Assembly: GCA_951640165.1 (NCBI GenBank)
Contig: OX621252.1
Coordinates: 14,653,934-14,717,933, forward strand
Length of the DNA stretch: 64,000 bases
DNA from: Pseudoips prasinana
Taxonomy: Eukaryota > Arthropoda > Insecta > Lepidoptera > Nolidae
Reading direction: 5' to 3'
Shown here piece after piece: positions 9,361 to 21,385 of the stretch. Every line of letters starts with the position of its first letter. The first letter of the stretch is position 1. The notes beneath the pieces were generated by a model. It worked only from the letters and a program-made list of their open reading frames with translations. It did not search any database and was not told the origin of the DNA. A program made the translations under genes and the position numbers.

Positions 9361-10710
9361 TCTAACTAGTGAAATTTTACACGGTTCACAACTGTAGCCG
9401 AACTTATTGTGACGTGTGTTAGATCGTTACATCGCGGCTCGAGTTCGGCTTTTCTTGGGAAGTAAATGTAGCCGAACCGTTTAAAGGGTTAATTTAATTC
9501 TAATTCTTAGATCTACTACTACTAATGTAACTTATTTGTTCGACTTCCGCCAGGAACACATGTATACTTAGATAGATTAACTCACACAGTTACGAAGCAT
9601 ATAATTAAGAAGTATACAATTGATGGTTTTATCACAAACGTGTGATTTCTTCCTGATAACCAAGGAATGGACATAATAGGAATTATTTAAGAGGGTAGTC
9701 GTATGTGTACTTAAACTTTGTTAAGAGTACCCATTGGTACTCAGTACAAGAGAGACTATATACATAGGTACATATAAAAGATAGATACTATACATATTGC
9801 AATAATACCTACTTGTTCTTAATACTTCTTTAATGTTTTACCATTCCCATTTCTATAATGGTTCGTTTTAGTTTTAATAGTCCGTATATGAAGAACTTAC
9901 ATCAATAGAACTGACATAAACAAATATTGCCTCAAAGCTACGAAAAATATCGGCCCCCAATTTAACCCATTACGGCTAGCTACTAGATTAAAATTATACC
10001 ACTATACACATTCGCACCTTAACAAACAAAAAAAAAGTTGTCAGTTTCTATTAGCCTTTTGAATAATTGTAACGATTTTCATCGATGTTCTCCACTCAAC
10101 TTCTTTAACCAAACCGACCCCCAAACAAATCTTTGTTTTTACATAAATATTGTTCGTTGTGGGAGGTATACCCACGACCACCTCTTTGTCAAGACTTAAA
10201 CAGTTCACATTTAAACTAAGTACGAGTCTACACAAAATAAACTCGATGGAAAACTAACTTCACCAAGAAATCACCACCATTTTTAAAACAAGAGAAATTC
10301 TCATTCGTTTTTGAGTACTTAATTAAATGCGTAATCTAATTAATCGATCCTTGAAGTTTTAGTGTAAATTCGTAAGTATGGGGGCCATATGCATGCACCC
10401 CACATGCCGTCGATGCGGGCGTTCGCAATAACATTCCTCGCAGACTCGTAAGGACTCTCAATTAATATTAATTAAAGACAATTTAGCAATCCCTGAAAAT
10501 AAATGGTCGCTTGAAAATAAACGAGATTTATTAATTGACCAAAATGCAAGTTTATTGCTCTGACATGTCAAAAAGAACACTCTTATAATCTACGATCCAA
10601 ACGGCAACGGCAAATAGCTTAGCAAACCACAGACTTGAAAATGAAATAAAAGCTATAAATTTCATCTTTACCCTGATTTATTTATTTCAAAACTTTATGC
10701 ACAAAGTTGT
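9361..10710. other. AT-rich intronic sequence
   Basis: TGTAGCCGAAC occurs twice (about 9392 and 9467). A moderately GC-rich patch lies at 10379-10445. No gene is seen. Confidence 0.4.
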
Positions 10711-10848
10711 ACAGACGCCAGCACATCCAGCTACCCCAATCTGTCAAATTTCTTTGATAGATTTTCAACTTTATCACAAAAGCATAAGGTTTATTTTCAA
10801 TTGTGGAAATTTGACAGATTGGGGTGGCCTGATGTGCTGGCGTCTGTA
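10710..10848 (+). mobile_element. 135 bp-family MITE, complete with TA flanks
   Basis: The element is 10712-10846, 135 bp, with TA on both sides. The ends CAGACGCCAGCACATCCAGC and their near-complement pair over about 40 bp, leaving a small asymmetric centre. Confidence 0.9.
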
Positions 10849-12144
10849 CAAAGGCGGACTTAATGCCGTAGGCATTTTCTCCCAGTCGGCCTTTAGGAGG
10901 TGCAGAGATTAAAGGTAAGTAAGTGCACTAAGTACAGATTAGATAAGTAATTAATCTAATTATATAAATAAATATATATGTGTAAATGATGATGATTATA
11001 ACACGTGACCATATGAAACCACGGTAAAGATCTAATTCAAATACTATTATTATTTTGAGTGTAAATAACATTTTAGTTAGAACATTTCTAGTAGTTTCTT
11101 GAATAAAACAGTTTTTATTTCATTCTTTTCATACAGGTTTTGGTCCTTAATTCTAAGAAAAACAAAGATACTTGAACGACACCTAATACTTTTCTTTTAT
11201 AAATCCTAATATTATAATATTTCGAAATTTATATGCGACTATTACGCATGGATACCCAATCGAATAAACAAACAATTATTAAAATAGATTAATAAATGCG
11301 AGGTGAATCGGAGTACATATATAGCGGAAGATGTAAAAAATAAAATAAAAGAAAAATCTCTTTATCGGTGGCGCTAGGTTCAAGATGTTCCTACGAAGAA
11401 GACACATGAGGACAAAAACCAAGATAGGTAGAGAATTTATACTTCATATCTGTGTCTCGTATCTCAGTTGTGGCAACTAATAATATTTTGGAACGAAGTT
11501 CTTTATCGCGCGTTGCGAAAAGGGGCTAGACGGAAAAAATTAAGACCAAACTTTTTGCTTTTGTTTTTATTACTAAAATTGAGCCTACTGATTAAGTTTA
11601 TATTATATTACATATGTTAATAATAAAAAATATATTATTATAACTTAAAAAAAAAATATTACAATTCCTTCACTAATTAATTGAAAGGAACTTCGTTCCA
11701 TCCGGGTGTCCCTTGTCACCTCTCAAATTTTTTTTTATTAAATGTCGCACCAATAACAATTATGTTAATAGGTATTAAGAATATTACAGTAAAATTATTG
11801 GTCCACAGTCAGCGGCGACGGACGAGGCGTAACTGGCAGGTGCGTGCGCAAGTTCCCACATTATCAGTTTGATGTGATGCTATCGCGCATTTTATGCTTT
11901 CATACCACTCATTAGTGTGCACTTGCTAAATATTACATTGCATGCAAATTGGCTACATTATGATCTATTCAGACTAAGTTTATGTATAATGTGCAATAGG
12001 CATACATGGATGAAAAACTGCGAGTGCGTCTAAATCTATATATAATTCTGAAATATCGTCAACCAGTTCCCACATGAGTGCAAAAGCTAGAACTAGTGAA
12101 CCCGTCGAAGGATGCTTGTTGGTATTGTCTAAGTGTATTTAACT
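10849..12144. other. AT-rich intronic sequence
   Basis: GGTGGCGCTAGG at about 11367 resembles a CTCF core. A CpG-richer stretch at 11808-11856 shares CAGGTGCG..CGCAAGTTCCCAC-like words with the island near 20.5 kb. No gene is seen. Confidence 0.35.
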
Positions 12145-12295
12145 ATATAAGTATGTATTTACAAAAGAAAAGTAGTACTGTATTATATCAGTTTTATGGT
12201 TTCCGTAGTACAAGCTCTGCTTAATTTGGGATCAGATGGCCGTGTGTGAAAATGTCCGAGGATCTTATTGTATTATATAATATTATATTATACAG
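12145..12295 (+). mobile_element. SINE-B 3' half
   Basis: Contains AAGTATGTATTTACAAAAGA and TAGTACAAGCTCTGCTTAAT then TTGGGATCAGATGG, ending in an AT tail. No tRNA-like head. Confidence 0.8.
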
Positions 12296-12889
12296 TATTA
12301 CGCACTCGTAGGTTCTGCACATTAAAACTCCCGAGATGATTTCCACACACAATATTTAATCGAACAGAGTAACAAGTCGTACAAAGAATGCCTCTATTTA
12401 TATTTTTATCAGTCACAACCATTTGAAAGTCTAATATCGATTAATAATAGTTTTAAGATGTACAATTATTATAGTAATTAATAAAATGATAATCACAATT
12501 AAATAAATAATCACAATGTAAATATATTATTATAACATAGCAGCTACGTCATAACCGTTGCGCGGCTATTGGGTACTTGATAACAACAACTTTAATTTAA
12601 TGAGATTATTGTAGTTTAATAATTAGATGCTTCGCATGCATTTTTTGTTCATAGCATCAACAACACTTCTGTGAGTACCTCGTCGCACTCAGTTTTGAAA
12701 ACTAAGGAACGCGTTTGTGGAATGTTTCTCGTCCATGATGAAATATTTACTAACAGAGATGACAATGCGATTTGAAGCACAATATTAGCGATGCAGAGGT
12801 TCTGGGAACTGAGGAAAATGTTGCAATAAAGTGCGTCACTACCCATACCTAGTTACGTGTTACTAGATGCTGCGAAAATTTAAACGAAG
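12296..12889. other. AT-rich intronic sequence, nothing recognised
   Basis: No exon, repeat family or regulatory cluster that I can support. Confidence 0.4.
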
Positions 12890-13095
12890 TGAGACATTAT
12901 TCACACACGGCCATCTGATCCCAAATTAAGCAGAGCTTGTACTATGGAAACCAGGTAACTGATATACTATATATACTTATTTCTTACATACTTATATAGA
13001 TAATAACACCCAGACTTCGGACAAATAGACATCTTCATGCACACAAATAACTGGGTGGTAATCGCCCCCACGACGTGCGGCACGAAAGACCATAA
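12890..13095 (-). mobile_element. SINE-B copy, minus strand
   Basis: The complement of the shared tail (CACACGGCCATCTGATCCCA, AGCAGAGCTTGTACTATGGA) is followed by the body and a decayed B-box region (CTGGGTGGTAATCGCCCCCA). Confidence 0.8.
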
Positions 13096-13284
13096 ACGCA
13101 ACCTAGAACTCAAACCTTCTAGAAAATGAAACGCAAGGTATTTTAAGAATATTCAGCAAAGAGGACTGCACAATTAAGGGCATTATATAGACTCCAATGA
13201 GACTCAGGGCAATCATATATATGTGACCCATAAATTATTGCCCTGAAGCTGGCTGTGCTTCTGTCTGTTCAGTGTTCATTACTT

Positions 13285-13625
13285 ACTTTCTTATCGTTTG
13301 GGCAGTGGCTAACCTAGTATCAGAGTTGTTCAAGCCGCTCAGTAGGCCTCTGACATGGCTTAACGACTGTTGTTCAACGACTACATCCGAAACCGACAGC
13401 TTAACGTGCCCTCCGAAGCTCAGAAATTAAACCTCTTTGGTGGTCACCTATCTATGGGTAACCCTTAAACAGTCTATGGACTATACGTGGCTACATCAAA
13501 TTCAACCTTATCAAGTTGCAATAAGGTCCAAAAACAATGAAACAAAAAACATGGTTGGTGCGTGGTAAAGGTTAACCTCGCCGATCGCTTTTGAACCTGC
13601 TCATGCTCATGCTCTCAGCATGTGA
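13285..13625 (+). repeat. Repeat family R copy
   Basis: Shares AGAGTTGTTCAAGCCGCTCA, GTAGGCCTCTGACATGGCTT and TTAACCTCGCCGATCGCTTT with the copy at 8636. About 90 bp of extra sequence sits between the two halves. Confidence 0.7.
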
Positions 13626-14664
13626 ATAAAGTCCCCAGAAAGGTATTAATTGCCATAGTTAGGACGTTGTCCTTTAAAAAAGGATAGTCATTCAAAACGT
13701 GTCTCCTACATTGTAGTCAATACAGTGTTTATTGTTACTCAATGTTCTTTAACACCTTGCGTTCACCATACATTCATCATAGTAACTATCTGAAATGAAG
13801 GCGTTGCTAGACATTATATTTTTTGCATTGATTGCTTACATAATCTTAGTGCACAGCCACGGGCAATGATACGGTGTAATTACAGAAGCTTAATGAGAGC
13901 TTTTCATACACGTTTTACTGATGCTAACACGCGAACTTTATAGTAATTAGTTATTATTATGAGTGATAGGTAGGAACGTTTTACGAGAAGTAGAATGAAG
14001 CATTATTTACCTCAAAGACCAGCATGACTGAATAGTACTAAGATAAAACTAAAAAAAAATGTTCCGTCCCTCTCATTCGCACATTCACTTTTTGGAAATT
14101 TTCTTTTATTTTTTTACAATTTCTTTGATACAAACCTTCTCCTGAAAATAACGAACACATAAATGAAAGATTTATCCAATATATAATAAATTAAAGAAAT
14201 CAAAGTCTTATATCCTGTTCTACTTAGAGAAAGCTCGCAACGGACTAGATTTCGGTTTTCCAGTGTCCCACAATGGTGAAAATCGTGTCGAATTCTAAAT
14301 GCCATATTGTCTTATCTTTTCGGTTTGTACAAACCGGTATTTCCTGTCTTTGTTGAACAATTTAACTGTCTGTATCTTTAGCACCTCATTGTAATATCTT
14401 CAGATGTTTAGTTGCGAAAACATCGATTAAACTGTTGTTACCTCAACCATGTTGTTGATAAGCCGAATAAGGACGCGCATGTGCCTACTGTGTAAAACAG
14501 AAATAAAAAAAAAATAAGGAAACTGGTCGGCAACGCATAAGTGATGTATATGGCCTACGATAACAGCTTATATTAATATTGTTGTTGTTTGGGACTTGAC
14601 GCCTTGTTGGCATCTAGTTACCACGACCATTTTTGATCTATTGTAGCAGACCTCCTTGACTTTG
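13626..14664. other. AT-rich intronic sequence
   Basis: No gene or repeat assigned. Small open frames here have no recognisable content. Confidence 0.4.
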
Positions 14665-14930
14665 TTAAACTTCACTGCTTAATCCTATAGCTTTTATGAA
14701 CTTCCCGATTGTTTGTAGTGTTTGTATGTCTATCGGTTCATGATATGCTGTCCCAAGTAGATACCTACTTCTGCAACACATTAGATGTCCGCACTAACAC
14801 AGAATATGCATAGGGGTTTCCTCTAATTCTTGGCAGGATCTGCAAATTGTGCTATCGGCCAACTTTAAGTTGAACATGTGCTTATTCAGCTTGCAGTGTA
14901 CGAGAATCCACGTTACTGCACATGTTTTTT
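14665..14930 (-). pseudogene. LINE polyprotein C-terminal remnant with internal stop
   Basis: The minus frame reads WILVHCKLNKHMFNLKLADS then TICRSCQELEETPMHILC, a stop, and a further 46 open codons ending at 14665-14667. The CxxC...H...C pattern with EET.MHIL is the C-terminal zinc-knuckle region of many insect LINE polyproteins. The TAG in place of a codon after ILC shows it is dead. Confidence 0.7.
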
Positions 14931-15280
14931 AGCGTTTAAATTGAAACAGCTTATATAAAATGTATAGGTACTAAAAATTTATTAAGGTACAACAGTGCCC
15001 AGGGAAAAAATATTACAATAAACCAACCGATATAAAATAACAATTAAAAGTACGGTTATGCAAAACACGAAGAGCCAGTAATAATTGGTTTAGCGCAGCC
15101 CGCTAGTTAACCCGAACATGCTATTTAGCACTCTACTCATTAACAATAAATTAATCAAGTCAGACGCTCGCTTCAGGCTATTTGACGCCTAGCTACCATT
15201 AGTACTGCCAACTCTTAGGAGAAATATGTAACGAATATTGGAAAAAAAAAGTAGAAAGTCAAGGAAAATAAGGTATTTGA

Positions 15281-15536
15281 CGGTCACCGTAGCCTAGTTG
15301 GTAGTGCTCCTGCCCAAGAAGCTGGTGGTCCTGGATTCGAATCCTGGTAAGTGCAAATATTAGTGTGATGAGCACGAATATTTGTTTCTGAGTCATGGAT
15401 GTTTTTCTATGTATATAAGTATTTATCTATCTATAAGTATGTATATCGTCGCCTGGTACCCATAGTACAAGCTTTGCTTAGTTTGGGGCTAGGATGATCT
15501 GTGTGACATTGTCCCTAGATATTATTATATTATTAA
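15281..15536 (+). mobile_element. SINE-A, near full length, tRNA-derived
   Basis: The tRNA-like head has A box TAGCCTAGTTGG and B box GATTCGAATCC. The body is GAGCACGAATATTTGTTTCT and the shared 3' tail GTACAAGCTTTGCTTAGTTT ends at GTCCCTAGATATT. It is about 250 bp, as are the copies at 24882 and 51448. Confidence 0.88.
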
Positions 15537-15574
15537 TATATATAAAAGAGGCTTTAGGATAGATTTGAGGACGC

Positions 15575-15817
15575 TTGCTACCGCGTAACTCTCGCGTAAC
15601 TCTAGAAACTACGCTTGGCCTCAGGGTGGTCATAGATGATGAGATCATAGCGCTTGCTATAAGCAATTGGACTGGGAAAGTAATGCTGATATCAAATTGG
15701 GAGGGAAGGATTGACAACGCGTGCGAAATCGACCCTCTCATGCACGTCAGTAAACGCCCTGACTCGAGTTTAGAACCCGAAGGTGTTGGCTTCTGGCGCG
15801 AGATACATAGATTGTAG
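15575..15817 (+). other. Unrecognised 80-codon open frame
   Basis: The frame contains ALAISNWTGKVMLISNWEG and ends FWREIHRL, with GC-richer codons than the flanks, and the opposite strand is also open. I do not recognise it. It may be a fragment of an old mobile element; no splice sites or family motifs support a gene. Confidence 0.2.
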
Positions 15818-16753
15818 TCTTATTTGCTTGATAGCTTGAGCCTCCTCCATTGTCAGGTGAAGTGGTGAAAGCCTGGAAGGATGTAACTGTTAACGTCACT
15901 TAAAAAAAACTACGTGATGCTAAGTGTGTCCCAAACGATGTTACACAGCTGGAAAGGCACCGGTATTCGTATGTTTGTTTTTATAAAAATGGAAAAACAA
16001 TTATAATGTATTTTTTAATAATAAATAATACCATACCATACCTGGTCATGAGATACATATTTAAAAAAGTACATCGTTCCATTTTGTGTTTCCATATCTT
16101 CCCAAAATTTTGTTTCATGTTTTCAGTGCGGCTTAGTAAAACATCCGTTATAATTTAGATTGGGCAGCACTTACCATAACCAAGATCCCTTGTTACAGTA
16201 GTAATATCGACGATATTATTTACGATTTAAATGTGGATTCGCAATGTGATTTTGAAAATGATTGCGCCAGCGATCGGTCGTGTTTTCCATCGAGTGATAT
16301 TATTTATGGACCGCAAATAAATGTTAGACATCTACTACGTACCCTGGGTAATTGCGGAACTGGTACTTAAGTTAAGATTAAAATAAATGAAAGTAAATAT
16401 CAGATGAAGCCGACTTAACACCGGCAATACTGTCCAGAGCATGTTCCCCATTATGGAATACTCTACGCCTACTGGCTAAATGTATGATGATCAAACATAG
16501 CAAATGTAATTAAATTCCACTAGCATGCAAAATATGCATGCTGTTTAGGAAGACTGCAGTGATAGTTAGCAAGTGAATGAATAAGATAGTACGACTACAA
16601 AAATCCTATTCTGGCATTGCCATGTCTTTTACCTTAAGGTAAGTTAACTAAAACACGATGTTAGAAGTGAACTGGGTCTATCCTCGTACAAAACAAGACA
16701 TAGGTTTTATACTTATAACATCCCTCTTAAAATAAAAAGATGTGCGCTAAAGA
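15818..16753. other. AT-rich intronic sequence, nothing recognised
   Basis: No exon-like or repeat-like content that I can name. Confidence 0.4.
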
Positions 16754-16894
16754 ACAAACGCCAGCACATCCAGCTACCCCAATCTATCAAATTTCTTTTA
16801 TAGATTTTTAACTTATTACTTAAGCATAAGGTTCAATTTCAATTGGGGCAATATGACAGATTGGGGTAGCTTGATGTGCTGGCGTCCGCGTCTG
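16754..16894 (+). mobile_element. 135 bp-family MITE with a small duplication at its right end
   Basis: Ends are CAAACGCCAGCACATCCAGC and GATGTGCTGGCGTCCGCGTCTG; the extra CCGCGT lengthens the right terminal repeat. A TA follows on the right; the left flank is AA. Confidence 0.85.
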
Positions 16895-17639
16895 TACAAA
16901 TTACAGTCCATGTTCGGAAAAATAAAAGGACTTCTGTTTAAAAATAACTATAATTTAAACACCTGGTAACTCCGATAGTGATCTACATTATTTAATAAAA
17001 CCATTATGAATAATATCGGCATTTAAATTCCAGCTAAATTATATTATTTAATTGCAAGTATCTTCTAGTTTTCTCAATTGTTATTGCCATTGTAATTTTA
17101 GCGATATTGCTTGTAATTTGAGTTGTTAAAATATTTCTACGATAATCTTTTCTACCACGAAATAACTGACTGTAGTGTATCCACTTGAAACGCTCGGCGA
17201 TATAAAGAAGTAGAATATACTCTTTTACGACTCACTAGTTATGTAAAGTCCCTTTACTATGCAAAACTAGTCGGGTAGGATTCAGAAGACAAACACGGTA
17301 CATTTCTTTTGAATCCCAATACGCCTAGAGAGTTTTTATAACGGTGATAGCACAAGAAACCGTTTAGGACCAGATAATAGTACGAAAAAGTCAGCCGACC
17401 TAAAGGTTTTTAGTTATGACAATCTTATGCTATACTAGCTATGCCCCACGGTGCTCCTAAAATCGATTCCCAAGGTCGAGCTAAAAAGTGTTTTGTGAAA
17501 AATCATAGCAGAAACCAGGAATAATAAATATGGCGTTACCACCCTGTTCCTCGAAGAGAAGTCGATTTAGCGCAATCTTTTGCAGGATTTCACCAGTCGC
17601 TGCCCTTTTAGACTGGTCTTTTCATACATGTAACGGAAC
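16895..17639. other. AT-rich intronic sequence with a Helitron end fragment
   Basis: TATACTAGCTATGCCCCACGG at about 17432 looks like a worn Helitron 3' terminus on the minus strand. Nothing else recognised. Confidence 0.35.
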
Positions 17640-17865
17640 GCAATAAAACGGAGAAGGATATAGATTGTCGAGTGGCGACCACGAACCGGAAGTCGCAGCG
17701 TGAGCAGGCCCCCTACAAGATAGACCGATGATCTTGTGAGGGTCGCTGAAAATTGCTGGACGCGGATAGCGCAAAATCAGCAATTGTGGATATCTTTGGG
17801 GGAGGCCTTTGTCCAACGGTGGCATCTTTTGGCTGATATGATGATGAGGATATAGATTTATGGGT
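17640..17865 (+). pseudogene. RTE-type LINE 3' fragment
   Basis: Encodes the decayed end of an RTE polymerase: CCCCCTACAAGATAGACCGA, then GCGGATAGCGCAAAATCAGC, TTTGGGGGAGGCCTTTGTCC and a GATATGATGATGAGG tail. Other copies with the same ending are at 25465 (minus), 35765, 58085 and 62161 (minus). Confidence 0.8.
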
Positions 17866-18539
17866 GGTAAAGTGGTAAAGGCAGGCACTGTGTATTCTTG
17901 TCTTTTATAATACAGTATGTGTGTGCTGAGGATGAGTTTAATTCTAGGCCGTTCTCACACGGGGTTCCTAATTACCTTTCCGAAGCGATCTAATAACTAA
18001 GGCTTTTACGCAAACTAAAAGTTGTGTGGCCTATCAATAAAAAGCGGTTACTTGATTAACTTCAAAGGGACGAATTGCCCTATAGACGGCGCCCGAGGAA
18101 TTCAATTTTTGTTTCACTTTTATTAAATACCCCTAGCCACCCCTGCGAGCCTACAGCTTCCCCTAACCGGTCACTTAAAGCAATTACTGTTAATTGCGCA
18201 AGGTTTTTAAAACTTGTACAGACAACTCAGTTTTGTGCCTAGGCTTTTAAAATTAATTATTCGTTTATTGAGTTTGACGGAAAATATGAGCGTGTTTTGT
18301 TTTCATTACTTTTATTTGCTTAGTTACAATATTATAAGCCCCGCACAGACAGTATTTTGTATACGTATTGTAAGTGGTACCTAAAGTAATGTAAAAGTAG
18401 CAAATGATATTGGAAGTACCTAGCATGCCAATTAAACAACAATACGATTGAAATAATGATGTCAATGCATAGTATTACAGTCAAAATCATTTAAATTAAA
18501 TGCTATTAGGTATTAAATTAAAATTATATTTTTTCATTT
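17866..18539. other. Intronic sequence, nothing recognised
   Basis: A moderately GC-rich run near 18080-18175 carries no recognisable motif set. Confidence 0.4.
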
Positions 18540-18745
18540 GAATAGCCTACAAAATTATAATAGCGATTCATTATCAAAAAAAACATTAAGTCGTTTATTA
18601 AAAGTTGATAAATGATCTGTGATATCTTTTAGTCTTTTGGGCAGTTTATTAAATATTTATGGAGCCATACGGTAATAAATGCCTTTATGCACTACATCTG
18701 CAATAATGACATTTGTAGACGCTTAAAAATGTTATCAATAATTTT
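18540..18745 (-). pseudogene. LINE polyprotein C-terminal remnant
   Basis: The minus frame reads IFNKLPKRLKDITDHLSTF then NKRLNVFFDNESLL and a stop, the familiar xxNKLPxxLKxITDxxTFKxRL ending of insect non-LTR elements. A stop just upstream (MAP*) shows decay. Confidence 0.65.
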
Positions 18746-19484
18746 TCGAAATCATACTTTTACGAAGGAAGAAAACTCTTATTACGTATACGAATATCTA
18801 CTTGTAACTAACTGGTGTATGTTATTACGTTAACAGCACTCAGAACTTTTATGAAGTACTCTTTACATCATTTTTACATTCCGTAAAAAAATTGTCCTTA
18901 ACAAACTTGTGCAATTCACAAGAACGAAGTTATTTTAAAAAGATAAGAAAGTATGTAAATATTAAGAAAGGTATCGAATTGGAGACAAATTTAACGATAT
19001 TATATGTTCGAATGATTCACTTGGAATTTTTTTACATGACATTGGCCTAGGAGGCTTTCACTGCCTCACTAGGTAATACAGGCGAACGAAGAGTCAAGCC
19101 ATTTAGCCAAATATAACTAACTACAAACAAGTACCCGCGCCGGTGGGCACCCCATTTGAGGTCAGAATATTGGGCTGGGCCGTTATCAAATTGAGGGGGT
19201 CGGCGAAGTTGGGCCGTTACTAACTTGGGGATGCATGAGGGGGTTGGTCGGTTATTTTAGGACCGTTTTGTGCAACTGTCGCTGTACGTTAATATGCGAT
19301 GAATCGGGCCCCGGTCTCTCGATTAAGCATCGGAGAGAGCATTTCATCAGTATAAAAGAAACAAGGAGGATGCTGGTGGTTAACAATTGGTTGGGTCTTA
19401 TGACTTTCGATGTAAAATATGACATTAAACACTGCCGATTTAAGTACACAATCCAGGCGTAAGGTTGCATCCTAATTAATAATG
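18746..19484. other. Intronic sequence with an unusual G-rich segment
   Basis: From 19134 to 19260 the plus strand is GC-rich with near-repeated phrases (GGGCCGTTATCAAATTGAGG; GGGCCGTTACTAACTTGGGG; ATGAGGGGGTTGG). No family is recognised. Open frames over 19235-19600 overlap repeat DNA on the opposite strand. Confidence 0.4.
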
Positions 19485-19690
19485 TTTCAATATTCAGCTC
19501 CTTTCTTTCATCCCGTGGGCGTTGAAAGCGTCCCAAGGGAATACCTACCAGATAACGAGCAGCAGCGTTATTCTGTGACCTATGACCATCAAAGTGCAAT
19601 CGCCAACCCGTCTGCCAAGCGTAACGATTATGGCAAATCCCTACCTTTCTTTGGGGAGGCTTTGTCCAGCAGTGGACGTAATTTGGCTAA
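19485..19690 (+). repeat. RTE-linked dispersed repeat
   Basis: Shares TTTCATCCCGTGGGCGTTGA, GACCTATGACCATCAAAGTG and CCGTCTGCCAAGCGTAACGA with 35780-36023 and 61310-61465. It ends GGGGAGGCTTTGTCCAGCAG, the RTE 3' motif. Confidence 0.7.
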
Positions 19691-19868
19691 GACAGTCGCC
19701 TTGCCGCTTCGTGTCGCAGGTTCGAGTCCCGCGCCGGACAACTAATTGTGTGACCCATAAATAGTTGTTCTGAGTCTGGATGTAATTTGTGTCCGACTTT
19801 ATATGTTTGCAAAGTACCCCGCGACACAGGCATTAGATTCACTAGTGCGGGCGTTGTCTTTAAAAAAA
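19685..19868 (+). mobile_element. SINE-D, tRNA-derived
   Basis: Head CTAAGACAGTCGCCTTGCCG and B box GGTTCGAGTCCCGCGCCGGA, then the body TGTGACCCATAAATAGTTGT and TGAGTCTGGATGTAATTTGT, ending GCGGGCGTTGTC. Its best match is 38322-38475. Confidence 0.8.
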
Positions 19869-20400
19869 ACTTGCTGATTAACCTCATTTAGGTGATAGTG
19901 TTTTGTATTTAAACTGCCAAGAGTGCAGAATTCCAATATTAATATAGATTATAATTAACGTTATACATGTTATTCCAGAATTGGCGTGTATGGCGAATCC
20001 ATACGAGGTGTCGATTGCCATCGGAAATAATATATTTTTATGAATGAAAGAAAATACGCTCACCAGTATAACATGAATGAACGTTAAGATAGTAATTTAA
20101 ATCGAATAGGCACTTATATATTATCAGTTGAATTATAGAGGAAGTAATGATTCGCTTCCGTTTGCATGTTTTAATTTGGCAATAAACTTTTTTTGTAGGT
20201 TTATTTTTTTAATGAACGAGTGTGTGATAGTGAATCGCGGTCAGCATATAAACGTAAAAAAAAATGTTACTTATAGTCACCTAGTAGAGTATTGTTTGGG
20301 GTTATTACATTTTTAATTTTGGCTTCCATTGGCCTAAGAATAACCAATACTCTTAGGTTATAATATCCTAGATATCTTTTTATAGGAAAAGCGGAACTTT
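19869..20400. other. AT-rich intronic sequence
   Basis: No gene. It leads into the CpG island at about 20.46 kb. Confidence 0.4.
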
Positions 20401-20460
20401 CTCAATAACGGACAGGTGTAGGTGTGTTAGTGTTTATAGTGGAACTTGTGTCGGTGTGTG

Positions 20461-20580
20461 TGTTCAGGATCAGTGGCCGGCGCGCGCGCACCTGCCGCGT
20501 AGTTCCCACGCCTCGACGCCCGCGCCCTCCTCTCTCCGTGACGTCACATCCACATAAACAACGGTCCAATGCGAAGCTTG
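20461..20580. promoter_or_regulatory. CpG island with perfect CRE, candidate alternative promoter or enhancer
   Basis: The segment CAGTGGCCGGCGCGCGCGCA to CGCCCGCGCCCTCC is the most GC-dense noncoding patch seen. It is followed by TGACGTCA at 20539-20546, a full CRE palindrome. A GT-rich run precedes it. No coding exon or splice donor was identified, so promoter use is speculative. Confidence 0.4.
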
Positions 20581-20600
20581 TTTTGTTTTGTTATTTTAGA

Positions 20601-21240
20601 TGATATTCACGAAAATTGATGGCTCTAAGTTTGTATAAATTCTTCTACGTTATCCTAACCAAAAAAATACTGTAGATAATAATTTAAAATATTTCAATTC
20701 TAATTGTCAACCCTTGGTATTTCAAAAATTCTGGCAAATAACTAAAATGATTTTGAAAAAATATCTAATTGAACGTTAACCTGTTTTGTATATTTTCATT
20801 CAAGTATTATTAAAGGTAGCTTATGCCTGATACTTGTAGATAGAGACATTGTAAATTACTTATATAGGTATGCGAATGATAAGATTTCGCCTGCTGAATC
20901 AAAGTAGTAAAAACATGATCCAATAGTCAAAAATACAACATTTCTTGATAACCTACTCAAACATTTTCATAAGGTAATAAAGGTAAGTTAGTTTTTTTTC
21001 AGTTCCATAATATATATATGGAACTACTCATAACAATATTTTATTAATGCAGTGAAATTTAGTAAAATATTTACTGAATGTACTTATATTTATAAATTAC
21101 AAAAACTATTACAATTACAACTTTATAATTACAAAAAGAATTTACAAAAGTAGTATTGTCACAAAGAGCTGCAAAATATGCAATTCTTTGTAACAGACAA
21201 ACATATAATATGTGCAGTTAATTTCCATAAAAATCCAAGT
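20601..21240. other. AT-rich intronic sequence, nothing recognised
   Basis: No supportable feature. Confidence 0.4.
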
Positions 21241-21249
21241 ATCGCTCAA

Positions 21250-21385
21250 CACTGCCCTCTATTGTCACCGCCTAACATTAAGTTAACTTTTACAGTTGCG
21301 CCACCTAGCGTCACACATTAAAACTACGATGTAAACTTGTTGTGTAGGTGATAGAAAGCTTTGCAGGGTTCCGGTAGATGGCGTT
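21250..21385. promoter_or_regulatory. Cluster of CTCF-like motifs
   Basis: GCGCCACCTAGCG at 21298-21310 matches the insect CTCF core. TAGATGGCG at 21375-21383 is a second, oppositely oriented variant, and TGCCCTCTA at about 21253 a weaker third. Binding is inferred; the motif is also common in lepidopteran repeats. Confidence 0.3.

Noticed and set aside
15281..15350. tRNA gene with good A and B boxes (also at 24882 and 51448).
   Set aside because: Each is followed by the same body and tail of about 180 bp, and one has a target duplication around the whole unit, so they are SINE heads.
19252..19599. A 115-codon minus-strand frame, the longest unexplained frame after the transposase.
   Set aside because: It runs antisense through an RTE-linked repeat with no motif or splice support.
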